A stretch of DNA of 64,000 nt from Flavobacteriaceae bacterium GSB9 (GTDB taxonomy: Bacteria > Bacteroidota > Bacteroidia > Flavobacteriales > Flavobacteriaceae). This document shows, piece after piece, positions 26,955 to 36,117 of this stretch. Below the pieces are notes generated by a model that searched no databases, was not told the DNA's origin, and saw only the letters and a list, made by a program, of their open reading frames with translations. The stretch covers positions 1,798,001 to 1,862,000 of the forward strand of contig CP062007.1 in NCBI GenBank assembly GCA_022749295.1, given 5' to 3'. Position 1 is the first letter of the stretch, and the number at the start of each line of letters is the position of its first letter. The position numbers and the translations under genes are program-made.

Positions 26955-28079
26955 ATGAAAAACATACATTCTTTTTTAGCCCTGATATTTATAACAATAT
27001 CTGCATGTGCGCAGCAACAAGAATCCGGTGTAAAAGCGCAGAATCCACAAGATTTAAATTATACAACAGAATTAGTCGTTCCTGATTTATATATTCCTTG
27101 GGGCATGACTTTTTTACCCGACGGCAGTATGCTCATTACAGAGAAAACAGGCGAAATAATCCACTTTAAAAAAGGCACAAAAACAAATATTGAAGGGGTC
27201 CCTGAAGTTTATCTACGCGGGCAAGGTGGGCTACTGGATATTAAAGTCCATCCCAATTATTCAGAAAATGGATGGATATATATCACCTATAGTTCTTCCG
27301 AAGGCAGTGGCGAAGGAGGCAATACCGCATTAATGCGAGCCAAATTAAAAGACAACATACTCATTGAAAAGCAACTACTGTATAAGGCAGAGCCCAATTC
27401 TAAAAAAGGGCAACACTGGGGCTCACGTATAGCGTTTGACAATGATGGCTATTTATATTTTTCTATAGGCGATCGTGGCAATCGAGATGTAAACCCTCAG
27501 GACATTACCCGAGATTGCGGTAAAATATACCGTTTAAACGATGATGGCTCTGTTCCGTCCAACAACCCTTTTGTAGATTCAGAAGGTGCTAAAACGGCTA
27601 TTTTCAGCTATGGCCACCGCAATCCGCAAGGTATGGTTAAACACCCGGTTACTGGAGCCATTTGGGTGAACGAACACGGCCCTCGCGGAGGTGACGAAAT
27701 CAATATTGTTGAAAAAGGCAAAAACTATGGGTGGCCCGTTATCTCATACGGCATTAATTATAGCGGAACTACCTTTACAGATATCACCGAAAAAGAAGGC
27801 ATGGAACAACCCTTGTTTTATTGGGCACCTTCAATTGCGCCCAGCGGTATGTCGATTGTCTCTTCTGAAAACTATCCAGAATGGAAAGGTAATGCACTAG
27901 TTGGGTCCTTAAAATTTGAATATTTAGAACGCTTGGTTATAGAAAACAAAAAAGTAACAAAGCGTGAAAAACTATTTGAAGGTATTGGCCGCTTAAGAAA
28001 TGTTGTTGAAGCTCCTGACGGCTACATTTATATCGCCGTTGAAGGTCAAGGTATTTTTAAAATTGTTCCGAAAAAATAA
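26955..28079 (+). CDS. PQQ-dependent sugar dehydrogenase lipoprotein (glucose/sorbosone dehydrogenase family)
   Basis: 374 residues. The signal ends in the lipobox ISAC (Cys18), so it should be anchored in an envelope membrane facing the periplasm. The beta-propeller of the GSDH family is clear: LYIPWGMTFLPDG near 45-57, GGLLDIKVHPNY at 91-102, GQHWGSRIAFDNDGYLYFSIGDRG with the presumed catalytic base His154, SYGHRNPQGM near 222 and NEHGPRGGDEIN near 239-250. Relatives (E. coli YliI/Asd, soluble Acinetobacter GDH) oxidise aldoses to lactones with PQQ as cofactor. It sits between the TonB receptor and a cytochrome c lipoprotein, which supplies an electron acceptor. No pqqABCDE genes are in the window. 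Confidence 0.9.
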   Translation: MKNIHSFLALIFITISACAQQQESGVKAQNPQDLNYTTELVVPDLYIPWGMTFLPDGSMLITEKTGEIIHFKKGTKTNIEGVPEVYLRGQGGLLDIKVHPNYSENGWIYITYSSSEGSGEGGNTALMRAKLKDNILIEKQLLYKAEPNSKKGQHWGSRIAFDNDGYLYFSIGDRGNRDVNPQDITRDCGKIYRLNDDGSVPSNNPFVDSEGAKTAIFSYGHRNPQGMVKHPVTGAIWVNEHGPRGGDEINIVEKGKNYGWPVISYGINYSGTTFTDITEKEGMEQPLFYWAPSIAPSGMSIVSSENYPEWKGNALVGSLKFEYLERLVIENKKVTKREKLFEGIGRLRNVVEAPDGYIYIAVEGQGIFKIVPKK

Positions 28080-28092
28080 ATCAAAAAAAAAC

Positions 28093-28512
28093 ATGAAATT
28101 AATAATGGTTATCTGTCTTGCAATTTTATCATGCATATCAAAAAACAAAACTCACAAAACCACATATAAGCAAACCACTCCTTTAGAAGAAAGCATTGAG
28201 CGAGGAAGCGAAATTTACCAAGATTTTTGTGTGAGTTGCCATCTTCCCACAGGAGAAGGCGTTAGAAAAACCTATCCACCACTGGCAAAATCTGACTATC
28301 TAAAAAACAATAGAACAGCCAGCATAAAAGGTATTAAATATGGGCAAAAAGGGGAAATTGTTGTTAATGGACAAAAATACAATGGGTTTATGCCGCCCAT
28401 GGGATTAAGCGATGATGAAGTTGCCGATGTCATGAATTACATTACCAACAGCTGGGGCAATAAAAACGAGGAGATTATTACCAAGGAAGAAGTTGCAAAG
28501 GTTAAAAAATAA
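28093..28512 (+). CDS. Class I cytochrome c lipoprotein
   Basis: 139 residues from the ATG at 28093. The short signal carries a lipobox AILSC (Cys14). A single haem-binding motif CVSCH lies at 46-50 and a Met axial ligand is likely Met100 or Met103 in NGFMPPMGLSDDEV; the DVMNYITNSWG helix closes a small cytochrome fold. The gene begins 13 bases after the stop of the PQQ-type dehydrogenase, so the two are almost certainly co-transcribed. The protein is the obvious one-electron acceptor carrying reducing equivalents from the PQQ enzyme to the respiratory chain in the periplasm. The partner relation is inferred from gene order. Confidence 0.9.
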   Translation: MKLIMVICLAILSCISKNKTHKTTYKQTTPLEESIERGSEIYQDFCVSCHLPTGEGVRKTYPPLAKSDYLKNNRTASIKGIKYGQKGEIVVNGQKYNGFMPPMGLSDDEVADVMNYITNSWGNKNEEIITKEEVAKVKK

Positions 28513-28548
28513 AAACTATTTTAAATCGTAATGCTTTTTTCATTTAAC

Positions 28549-28556
28549 TAACTTTG
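28549..28556 (+). promoter_or_regulatory. Possible -7 element of udk
   Basis: TAACTTTG is a full match to TAnnTTTG and lies 20 bases before the udk ATG. No clear -33 TTTG is visible at the expected 19-base distance, so confidence is limited. Confidence 0.4.
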
Positions 28557-28576
28557 TAAAAAGTCAATAAAAAACC

Positions 28577-29185
28577 ATGTTAATAATAGGCATTGCAGGT
28601 GGTACGGGTTGCGGAAAGACAACCGTTGTCAATCAAATATTAAATGAACTTCCAGAGGGTGAAGTTGGCATCCTATCACAGGATTCCTATTATAAAGACA
28701 CCTCACATTTAAGCTACGACGAACGTGTAAAAATTAATTTTGACCACCCCAGGTCTATCGATTTTGACCTTCTGGCCAATCATTTAAAAGAGCTAAAACT
28801 CAATAAACCCATATATCAACCGGTATATTCGTTTGTTAAACACAACAGAACTGGCGATACGATTTTAACCCACCCCAGAAAGGTTATGATTGTTGAGGGT
28901 ATTTTAATTCTTACCAACCCTGAATTGCGGGATATGTTCGATATAAAAATATTTGTGCATGCCGACACAGACGAACGATTAATTAGACGTTTAAAACGCG
29001 ATATATCAGAACGTGGCAGAGATTTAAACGAAGTGCTGACCCGTTACCAAACTACTCTAAAACCTATGCACGATCAATTTATTGAACCCATGAAGGAGTA
29101 TGCCGATATTATTATTCCTAACAACAAATACAACACAGTCGCCATCGATATTGTTAGAACCATAATAACCCAAAAGCTACTTTAA
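28577..29185 (+). CDS. udk: Uridine/cytidine kinase
   Basis: Phosphorylates uridine and cytidine to their monophosphates in pyrimidine salvage. The 202-residue P-loop kinase has GGTGCGKTT at 8-16, the ILSQDSYYKD segment near 33-42 with the substrate-binding Asp, FDHPRSIDFD near 55-64, and RRLKRDISERGRDL near 136-149. The length is standard. The FtsB/DivIC-like gene starts two bases after its stop, so udk heads an operon that continues into the methylmalonyl-CoA mutase genes, an arrangement common in Flavobacteriaceae. Confidence 0.95.
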   Translation: MLIIGIAGGTGCGKTTVVNQILNELPEGEVGILSQDSYYKDTSHLSYDERVKINFDHPRSIDFDLLANHLKELKLNKPIYQPVYSFVKHNRTGDTILTHPRKVMIVEGILILTNPELRDMFDIKIFVHADTDERLIRRLKRDISERGRDLNEVLTRYQTTLKPMHDQFIEPMKEYADIIIPNNKYNTVAIDIVRTIITQKLL

Positions 29186-29187
29186 CC

Positions 29188-29511
29188 ATGAACCTCAAAA
29201 AAAATAAGTATTTAAAACCATTTAGAAATATATTCCTCCTGATTTTGGCAGTATTCTGTGTTTGGATGCTATTTTTTGATGCCAATTCTTGGTTAATACA
29301 CCACGAACTGAACACAGAAATTGAAGATTTGGAAAACGAAAAAGAATATTACAAAAAGGAAATAGAAAAAGACAAAGCTGCTTTAAAAAAGCTAAGTACA
29401 GAAGAAGGCCTGGAAAAATTTGCCCGCGAAGAATATTACATGAAACGTGATAACGAAGAAATTTATATTATTGAATACGAAGACAGTTTAAAAACCAAAG
29501 ACGATGAGTAA
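29188..29511 (+). CDS. FtsB/DivIC-type septum formation initiator
   Basis: 107 residues: a short basic N terminus, one transmembrane segment (about 13-30), then a predicted coiled coil from 38 to 75 (ELNTEIEDLENEKEYYKKEIEKDK) and the family motif EGLEKFAREEYYMKRDNEEIYIIE. These single-pass proteins link early and late divisome components at the septum. Its stop overlaps the start of the mutase small subunit (the ATG at 29504 lies within its last codons), so the genes are translationally coupled even though they have unrelated functions. The order is probably historic. Confidence 0.88.
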   Translation: MNLKKNKYLKPFRNIFLLILAVFCVWMLFFDANSWLIHHELNTEIEDLENEKEYYKKEIEKDKAALKKLSTEEGLEKFAREEYYMKRDNEEIYIIEYEDSLKTKDDE

Positions 29512-30874
29512 ATCGCTATTTAGCGAATTTAACGAAGTTTCTGCCAAACAGTGGAAGCAAAAAATACAGTTCGACTTACAAGGCGCTAACTATAACGATG
29601 CGCTTGTATGGAAGTCGAACCAGGGTATTGATGTTAAACCTTTTTACCATGCCGACGATTTTAAAACGTGTCCAGAACCTTCAAACACTGAAGCCTCTAA
29701 ATGGAAAATTTCACAATCTATTTATGTGGCCGATGTTGAAAAATCGAATTTAAACGCTATCGATGCCATTGAGCGTGGAGCAGAAAATATCAATTTTATA
29801 ATTCCTTCTGAAAATTTTGCTCTTGAAAGCTTGCTTAAAAACATCGATATAAAACATGTTTCGCTTAATATTCAACCGCTATTTCTTTCAGAAACATTCG
29901 TAGAAAAGATTTTAGACTATTCCGAAAAAGCACAAATCACGGTAAACACCGACATTATTGGAAATCTGGCAAAAACAGGGAATTTTTTTAAAAATTTAAA
30001 CGACGACTTCATCCAATTCAATCCCATAATTAAATCCACAAAAACCATAAACGTTAACCTATCGCTTTACCAAAATGCAGGAGCAACCATGGTACAGCAA
30101 ATCGCTTATGGCCTGGCCCACACCAACGAATATTTAAATCATTTTGAAAACCAAAACAAAAGTGTGTTACAGGATTTAAAAATGATTTTTAATGTTTCGG
30201 TGGGAACTAATTATTTTTTTGAGATTGCAAAATTGAGAGCCTTACGAAAGCTTTGGCGAACCTTAGCTGCAGAATATCAAGCTCCCCTAAATTGCTACAT
30301 TTACACCACACCAACAAAACGCAACAAAACGCTTTACGATTACAACACCAACATGCTGCGAACTACTACCGAATGCATGAGTGCCATACTTGGTGGATCT
30401 AACATCATTTGTAATTTGCCCTATGATGTCATTTACCACAAAACAAATGCCTTTGCCGAGCGTATTGCAAGAAATCAATTGTTGATATTAAAGCACGAAA
30501 GTTATTTTAACGCCGTAGACAACCCTTCAGATGGTTCGTACTATATAGAAAAGCTAACCGAGCAACTGGCGGAAAAAGCTTTAAGCCTTTTTAAAGATAT
30601 AGAAAATCAAGGTGGTTTTTTAAAACAACTAAAAAATGGTACTATCCAACGAAAAATAAAAGAAAGTGCTCTAAAAGAACAAGAACAGTTCAACAAAAAA
30701 GAAAAGGTTTTAGTAGGCACCAACAGCTTTATAAACCCAGATGATCGAATGAAAAAAGAACTCGAACTTTTTCCTTTTGTAAAAGTAAACCCAAGAAAAA
30801 CATTAATTGAACCCATAATAGAAAAACGATTAGCAGAACCATTAGAACAAAAACGATTAAAAAATGAAAATTAA
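29504..30874 (+). CDS. mutA: Methylmalonyl-CoA mutase small (beta) subunit
   Basis: 456 residues of the non-catalytic subunit that pairs with the B12-dependent large subunit at 31563. The mutase fold is recognisable in WKISQSIYVADVE, MVQQIAYGLAHTNEYL, ISVGTNYFFEIAKLRALRKLW and NPSDGSYYIEKLTEQLAEKALSLF. It lacks the C-terminal cobalamin-binding domain with the DxHxxG motif, as expected for this subunit. The complex interconverts methylmalonyl-CoA and succinyl-CoA in propionate, odd-chain fatty acid and branched amino acid metabolism. Its end overlaps the start of the embedded lipoprotein gene. Confidence 0.93.
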   Translation: MSKSLFSEFNEVSAKQWKQKIQFDLQGANYNDALVWKSNQGIDVKPFYHADDFKTCPEPSNTEASKWKISQSIYVADVEKSNLNAIDAIERGAENINFIIPSENFALESLLKNIDIKHVSLNIQPLFLSETFVEKILDYSEKAQITVNTDIIGNLAKTGNFFKNLNDDFIQFNPIIKSTKTINVNLSLYQNAGATMVQQIAYGLAHTNEYLNHFENQNKSVLQDLKMIFNVSVGTNYFFEIAKLRALRKLWRTLAAEYQAPLNCYIYTTPTKRNKTLYDYNTNMLRTTTECMSAILGGSNIICNLPYDVIYHKTNAFAERIARNQLLILKHESYFNAVDNPSDGSYYIEKLTEQLAEKALSLFKDIENQGGFLKQLKNGTIQRKIKESALKEQEQFNKKEKVLVGTNSFINPDDRMKKELELFPFVKVNPRKTLIEPIIEKRLAEPLEQKRLKNEN

Positions 30875-31559
30875 AATGAACCCAAAATTCACCCTTTTTG
30901 TAATGCTACTTGCAATAGTTTTAACAGGATGTAAAAAGCAATCCAGCGCTTTCACTGATTTTAAGTATGCTGACAAGCCTACGGTCATTGCTTGCAACGG
31001 ATTAAACTCAAAACTCTACAACGAAGCTGTTTATGCTTTTGAAAATGATATTTTGAATTATCAAAAACAAAAAAACCCAAACGCAACTTTGGTAAGAGCC
31101 TATATTCAAACCATAAGAACATCGGTTTATTCACAATTAAAATTTGAAGACATTGTTTCAAAACACACCTATGAGGTATTTGAAGCCCTAAAACAAGAAA
31201 ACGATCTTTGGGATGCCAACAATCCAAAAAGCCATTTAAACTACAATGGCAAAACCATGGAATGTATCTCGAGCAACCTAGAAAATGACGCATTAAAAAC
31301 CACGTTAAATGCACTGTTGTCAACAAACACCATGAGCCCCAAACTATTTGGCGTACCATTAACCACAAAATACAGTTCTGCAATGAACGATAAATATTTA
31401 GCACTTTATATCGCATTAGATTTATTCTATGCTAAAATGTTTGATGTCGATTTTTCGAATGTCAATTTTGACAGACCCGTTGAAGAACAGAAAGTAGACT
31501 TTAACAAACGTCCTAAACCAGCTCCGATAGATTCGCATGCCGGTCATAATCACAACTAA
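30864..31559 (+). CDS. Lipoprotein with histidine-rich tail, embedded between the mutase subunit genes
   Basis: 231 residues. The start at 30864 overlaps the mutA stop; an alternative ATG at 30876 follows the stop by one base. A lipobox LTGC (Cys23 from the first start) gives a periplasm-facing lipoprotein. The mature part is mainly helical (VYAFENDILNYQKQKN, LVRAYIQTIRTSVYSQ, YEVFEALKQENDLWD). It includes a Cys pair, Cys44 near TVIACNG and another in MECISSN, and ends in SHAGHNHN, a metal-binding-like tail. I recognise no family. Being translationally embedded in the B12 mutase operon, it may relate to propionate metabolism or metal supply, but this is inference. Confidence 0.8.
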   Translation: MKIKMNPKFTLFVMLLAIVLTGCKKQSSAFTDFKYADKPTVIACNGLNSKLYNEAVYAFENDILNYQKQKNPNATLVRAYIQTIRTSVYSQLKFEDIVSKHTYEVFEALKQENDLWDANNPKSHLNYNGKTMECISSNLENDALKTTLNALLSTNTMSPKLFGVPLTTKYSSAMNDKYLALYIALDLFYAKMFDVDFSNVNFDRPVEEQKVDFNKRPKPAPIDSHAGHNHN

Positions 31560-31562
31560 AAC

Positions 31563-33683
31563 TTGAGAAAAAACGTTCAACATATCACTCTTAAATCTGA
31601 ATATACAGATAGCAAAGCAGTCGCCAATAAAACAATTATATCTGCTGAAGGTATTGCTATAAAATCGGCGTATTCCAAGGAGGATATTGAACATTTACAC
31701 CATTTAAATTTTGTTGCTGGTATAGCTCCCAACCTTCGTGGGCCATACAGCACAATGTACGTTCGCAGGCCCTGGACCATAAGACAGTATGCTGGGTTTT
31801 CAACAGCAAAAGAGAGCAATGCTTTTTATAAAAGGAATTTAGAAGCGGGACAAAAAGGCCTTTCGGTAGCCTTCGATTTACCGACGCACCGCGGTTACGA
31901 CAGCGACCACGAACGCGTGTTAGGTGACGTAGGAAAGGCCGGTGTCGCCATAGACACTGTTGAAGACATGAAAGTCCTTTTCAACGACATCCCTTTGGAA
32001 AAAATGAGTGTTTCCATGACCATGAACGGTGCCGTTTTGCCTATCATGGCTTTTTATATTGTGGCTGCCGAAGAGCAGAGCGTCAAACCAGAACAATTGG
32101 CCGGTACTATTCAAAACGATATTTTAAAAGAGTTCATGGTACGTAACACTTACATTTATCCGCCCAAGCCGTCCATGAAAATCATATCGGATATTTTTGA
32201 GTACACGAGTAAACATATGCCCAAGTTCAACAGTATTAGCATTTCTGGTTACCACATGCAAGAAGCTGGTGCCACCTGCGATATAGAATTGGCCTACACC
32301 CTCGCCGATGGGCTGGAATATATCAGAACAGGCCTTAAGGCTGGTTTAGATATTGATAGTTTTGCACCGCGTCTGTCATTTTTTTGGGGTATTGGCATGA
32401 ATCATTTTATGGAAATCGCCAAAATGAGGGCAGCCAGAATGCTATGGGCCAAACTGGTTAAACAGTTTAACCCTAAAAACGAAAAATCTTTATCTTTGCG
32501 TACCCATTGTCAAACCTCTGGTTGGAGTTTAACCGAGCAGGACCCTTTTAACAATGTCGCCCGAACCACAATTGAAGCAGCTGCGGCGGTTTTTGGTGGC
32601 ACCCAAAGCTTGCATACCAATGCATTAGATGAAGCCATAGCACTGCCCACCGATTTTTCGGCAAGAATTGCCCGCAATACCCAAATATTATTACGGGAAG
32701 AAACGAAAATCACCAAAACGGTCGACCCTTGGGCCGGAAGCTATTATGTTGAAAAATTAACCCATGACATTGCGCAAAAAGCATGGCAACTTATTGAAGA
32801 AATTGAACAACTTGGCGGTATGACCAAAGCCATTGAAGCTGGCATACCAAAGCTTAGGATTGAAGAAGCCGCTGCCAAAAAACAAGCTCGTATAGACTCT
32901 GGGAAAGACTATATTATTGGTGTAAACAAATACCTAATTAGCGAAGAATCACCACTATCTATTCTTGAAGTAGACAACAAAAAGGTTAGAAATCAACAGA
33001 TCGAAAACCTAAAAAGAATAAAAGCCGCACGACATCCAGAAAAAGTAAAGGAAGCTCTGGAAAAATTAACCATTGCAGCCCAAGATGGTAAAGAAAATTT
33101 ATTAGCTTTAGCTGTTGATGCCGCTAGAGCGCGTGCAACACTTGGCGAAATAAGCCAAGCTCTAGAAACTATATATGGTAGATACCGAGCGCAAACAAAA
33201 TCATTTTATGGTGTGTACAGTAAAGAAATAAAAGACGATCAAAGTTTTAAAAAAGCTCAAGAATTAGCCGATATTTTTGCAGAACAAGATGGGCGACGAC
33301 CACGCATAATGATTGCAAAAATGGGGCAAGACGGGCACGATCGTGGCGCAAAAGTTGTGGCTACCGGCTATGCCGATGTAGGTTTTGATGTTGATATTGG
33401 CCCTCTATTTCAAACCCCAAAAGAAGTAGCCAAACAAGCCGTTGAAAACGATGTTCATATTTTAGGGGTTTCATCCCAGGCTGCAGGCCACAAAACACTT
33501 GTACCACAAGTTATTGAAGCATTAAAAACCTATGACAGAGATGACATATTGGTAATTGTTGGCGGTGTAATTCCAAAACAAGATTATCAATTTTTATTTG
33601 ATGCTGGCGTTACTGCTATTTTTGGCCCAGGAACAAAAATCAGTGACACTGCTATTAAGGTTCTTGAAATTTTAATGGATTAA
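31563..33683 (+). CDS. scpA: Methylmalonyl-CoA mutase large (alpha) subunit
   Basis: 706 residues with the complete catalytic architecture. The TIM-barrel contains [34 protein letters not shown] and [19 protein letters not shown]. The C-terminal cobalamin-binding domain has [12 protein letters not shown] (the DxHxxG motif whose His ligates cobalt) and later [12 protein letters not shown] and GGVIPKQD. The likely start is a TTG at 31563, four bases after the upstream lipoprotein stop; no ATG lies nearby. B12 must be available; no cobalamin riboswitch or biosynthesis gene is visible in this window. Confidence 0.95.
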   Translation: MRKNVQHITLKSEYTDSKAVANKTIISAEGIAIKSAYSKEDIEHLHHLNFVAGIAPNLRGPYSTMYVRRPWTIRQYAGFSTAKESNAFYKRNLEAGQKGLSVAFDLPTHRGYDSDHERVLGDVGKAGVAIDTVEDMKVLFNDIPLEKMSVSMTMNGAVLPIMAFYIVAAEEQSVKPEQLAGTIQNDILKEFMVRNTYIYPPKPSMKIISDIFEYTSKHMPKFNSISISGYHMQEAGATCDIELAYTLADGLEYIRTGLKAGLDIDSFAPRLSFFWGIGMNHFMEIAKMRAARMLWAKLVKQFNPKNEKSLSLRTHCQTSGWSLTEQDPFNNVARTTIEAAAAVFGGTQSLHTNALDEAIALPTDFSARIARNTQILLREETKITKTVDPWAGSYYVEKLTHDIAQKAWQLIEEIEQLGGMTKAIEAGIPKLRIEEAAAKKQARIDSGKDYIIGVNKYLISEESPLSILEVDNKKVRNQQIENLKRIKAARHPEKVKEALEKLTIAAQDGKENLLALAVDAARARATLGEISQALETIYGRYRAQTKSFYGVYSKEIKDDQSFKKAQELADIFAEQDGRRPRIMIAKMGQDGHDRGAKVVATGYADVGFDVDIGPLFQTPKEVAKQAVENDVHILGVSSQAAGHKTLVPQVIEALKTYDRDDILVIVGGVIPKQDYQFLFDAGVTAIFGPGTKISDTAIKVLEILMD

Positions 33684-33757
33684 ACCTTTAGTTTATTGGC
33701 GTTTTTCAACTTATCGATTAATTAACCTGTTCGATTTTTATTCCTAATAAATAATCG

Positions 33758-33765
33758 TATTTTTG
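33758..33765 (+). promoter_or_regulatory. Possible -7 element of the parA operon
   Basis: TATTTTTG fits TAnnTTTG and lies 24 bases before the parA ATG. A T-rich stretch sits at the -33 position but no TTTG. It probably drives the run parA-parB-DUF5683-dapB-lepB. Confidence 0.4.
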
Positions 33766-33789
33766 CTCTTCATCAAACCTGATTAATTA

Positions 33790-34554
33790 ATGGGTAAAAT
33801 CATTGCTATTGCTAATCAAAAAGGGGGCGTAGGTAAAACTACCACTTCTGTTAATTTAGCGGCCTCACTAGGTGTTCTTGAGAAAAAAGTATTGTTAATT
33901 GATGCCGACCCCCAAGCCAATGCAACTTCTGGAATTGGTATTGACGTAGAGTCTGTTGAAATTGGCACATATCAGCTTTTAGAACATTCCAACATGGCCA
34001 AAGACGCCATCGTTAAAACAGAAACACCAAATTTGGATATCATTCCTGCGCATATAGACTTAGTTGCTATTGAAATTGAGCTTGTTGATAAAGATGAACG
34101 CGAGTACATGTTAAAAAAAGCACTCGACCCCATCAAGGACGATTATGATTATATTTTGATAGATTGTGCACCATCATTAGGTTTGTTAACGTTAAATGCA
34201 CTTACGGCTTCAAATGCGGTAATTATCCCTATTCAATGTGAATATTTTGCTTTGGAAGGTTTAGGCAAACTGTTGAATACTATTAAAAGTGTTCAAAAAA
34301 TACACAATGCTGAATTGGATATTGAAGGACTGCTCTTAACCATGTACGATTCGCGCTTACGCTTATCAAACCAAGTGGTTGAGGAAGTGCAAAAGCATTT
34401 TAACGATATGGTATTCCAAACCATAATTCAAAGAAACGTGCGTTTAAGCGAAGCACCAAGCTACGGAGAAAGCATTATAGATTATGATGCCAGTAGCAAG
34501 GGTGCCAACAATTATTTAAGTTTGGCAAAAGAAATTATCAATAAAAACTCCTAA
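33790..34554 (+). CDS. parA: Chromosome partitioning ATPase ParA/Soj
   Basis: Deviant Walker ATPase that moves ParB-parS complexes along the nucleoid. The 254-residue protein has KGGVGKTTTSVNLA from residue 11 (with the signature Lys11 and Lys16), the LIDADPQANATSG segment near 36-48 and the YILIDCAPSLGLL motif at about 116-128. It has no N-terminal DNA-binding extension, so it belongs to the small chromosomal type. parB follows with three bases between them. I see no palindromic parS site (core of the TTTCACGTGAAA type) in the window. The two genes head an operon that continues into cell-wall genes. Confidence 0.96.
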   Translation: MGKIIAIANQKGGVGKTTTSVNLAASLGVLEKKVLLIDADPQANATSGIGIDVESVEIGTYQLLEHSNMAKDAIVKTETPNLDIIPAHIDLVAIEIELVDKDEREYMLKKALDPIKDDYDYILIDCAPSLGLLTLNALTASNAVIIPIQCEYFALEGLGKLLNTIKSVQKIHNAELDIEGLLLTMYDSRLRLSNQVVEEVQKHFNDMVFQTIIQRNVRLSEAPSYGESIIDYDASSKGANNYLSLAKEIINKNS

Positions 34555-34557
34555 AAT

Positions 34558-35472
34558 ATGGCTAAGGCAACTAAAAAACAGGCTTTGGGTAGAGGTTTGT
34601 CGGCGCTATTAAAAGACCCGAACAACGATATACAATCGGCACAAGACACTAATGCCGACAAGGTTATTGGAAATATAGTTGAGCTAGATTTAGATTTTAT
34701 TGAAGTCAATCCCTTTCAGCCACGAACCAATTTTAGTGAAGAATCGCTTCGCGAATTAGCGTCTTCAGTTAAAGAATTAGGTATTATCCAGCCCATTACG
34801 GTTAGAAAAGTGGAGCACAACAAATACCAGTTGGTTTCTGGTGAGCGCCGTTTTAGGGCTTCAAAATTATTGGGCCTTGAAACCATACCGGCGTATGTAA
34901 GGATTGCAAATGACCAAGAATCGTTGGAAATGGCCTTGGTTGAAAACATTCAGCGCCAGGATTTAGACCCAATTGAAATCGCCTTGTCTTACCAGCGATT
35001 AATTGATGAAATCAACTTGACGCAAGAACAAATGAGTGAACGTGTAGGTAAAAAACGCTCTACCATTACCAACTATCTACGTTTGTTAAAGCTAGATCCT
35101 ATTATACAGACAGGCATGCGCGATGGTTTTATCTCTATGGGGCACGGTCGTGCATTGATAGCGGTAGAAGACCAAAGTATTCAATTGGATATTTACGAAA
35201 AAATACTTTCAAATAAACTTTCGGTTAGAGAAACCGAAAACTTAATAAGAAATTATAATGCCTCTAAAACCATTGAGGTACCTTCTAAAAAACCAGAAAA
35301 AGAAGATATACCAAAATTTGTAAAAAAAGGTATTACAGCATTTTCTGAATACTTTGGACATAAAATTGACGTTAAAGTTTCTAAAAATGGAAAAGGAAAA
35401 ATAACCATTCCGTTTCATTCTGAAGAAGACTTTAACCGCATTAAAAAACTCGTTCAAGGTGATTCCAAATAA
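34558..35472 (+). CDS. parB: Chromosome partitioning protein ParB
   Basis: 304-residue parS-binding CTP switch protein. The N-terminal LGRGLSALL helix that contacts ParA is at about 9-17, the ParB/Srx CTPase core contains NPFQPRTNFSEESLRELA and LVSGERRFRASKLLG, and the ENIQRQDLDPIEIALSYQRL segment leads to the HTH (QMSERVGKKRSTITNYLRLLKL, near 163-184). The C-terminal dimerisation region is short. It follows parA directly. The downstream DUF5683 gene starts with a GTG at 35459 overlapping the end of parB by 14 bases. Confidence 0.96.
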   Translation: MAKATKKQALGRGLSALLKDPNNDIQSAQDTNADKVIGNIVELDLDFIEVNPFQPRTNFSEESLRELASSVKELGIIQPITVRKVEHNKYQLVSGERRFRASKLLGLETIPAYVRIANDQESLEMALVENIQRQDLDPIEIALSYQRLIDEINLTQEQMSERVGKKRSTITNYLRLLKLDPIIQTGMRDGFISMGHGRALIAVEDQSIQLDIYEKILSNKLSVRETENLIRNYNASKTIEVPSKKPEKEDIPKFVKKGITAFSEYFGHKIDVKVSKNGKGKITIPFHSEEDFNRIKKLVQGDSK

Positions 35473-36079
35473 ATTATTAAGGGCTGCTGCTTTCACGCTT
35501 CTGTGGAGCATCTCAATAATGGCTCAAGATAACCCCACCAACCAAGAACCACTACCCGACCCTATTGTTGCCATCGATTCCGTTGCCAAAGTTCGCGAGC
35601 GTATTAATCCATTAGCACCTGCAAAAGCAGCGTTTCTATCGGCTATTTTACCTGGTTTGGGACAAGCCTATAACAAAAAATATTGGAAAATCCCTATTGT
35701 TTACGGCGCTATTGGAACGGGCGTATACTTCTACATAAACAACAATAAAGAGTATAACCGATACCGCGATGCGTACAAAAGTCGGTTAGCCGGTTTTGAA
35801 ACCGATGAGTTTTATTTTGATAGCCAAGGCAAAAAATTAGCTACGCCCAGAATTAGCACCAATAGGCTAGAAGATGCTCAAAAATTTTATCGAAGAAACA
35901 AGGAAATTTCATTATTGGTCACCTTTGGACTTTATGCTTTAAATATTATCGATGCCAATGTTGATGCACATTTAATGCAATATAATGTAGATGAAAACCT
36001 ATCTTTGGCACCACATTATAAATTTAACGAAATGGATGCCACAAGCAATTTGGGGCTTACCCTGAATTTTAAGTTTTAA
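35459..36079 (+). CDS. DUF5683 domain-containing membrane protein
   Basis: 206 residues beginning with a GTG that overlaps the parB end, so translation is coupled. A cleavable signal or first membrane segment (about 5-22, ending SIMAQ) is followed by a conserved core LAPAKAAFLSAILPGLGQAYNKKYWKIPIVYGAIGTGVYFY containing two hydrophobic stretches, then a charged region with RDAYKSRLAG, and a final hydrophobic segment near 155-170. Related proteins occur next to parB across Flavobacteriaceae; the function is unknown. The conserved PGLGQAYN motif resembles small membrane modules associated with envelope enzymes. Confidence 0.85.
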   Translation: MIPNKLLRAAAFTLLWSISIMAQDNPTNQEPLPDPIVAIDSVAKVRERINPLAPAKAAFLSAILPGLGQAYNKKYWKIPIVYGAIGTGVYFYINNNKEYNRYRDAYKSRLAGFETDEFYFDSQGKKLATPRISTNRLEDAQKFYRRNKEISLLVTFGLYALNIIDANVDAHLMQYNVDENLSLAPHYKFNEMDATSNLGLTLNFKF

Positions 36080-36117
36080 ATTAGGCAGAAAATACAACAA
36101 ACTCAAAAAAAAGAAAG

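Noticed and set aside
28000-28092. Longer start for the cytochrome c gene inside the dehydrogenase gene
   Set aside because: The extension is basic and non-homologous, and the ATG at 28093 gives a clean lipoprotein signal.
33684-33789. A parS site near parA and parB
   Set aside because: No palindrome resembling the TTTCACGTGAAA core was found in the intergenic region or elsewhere in the window.
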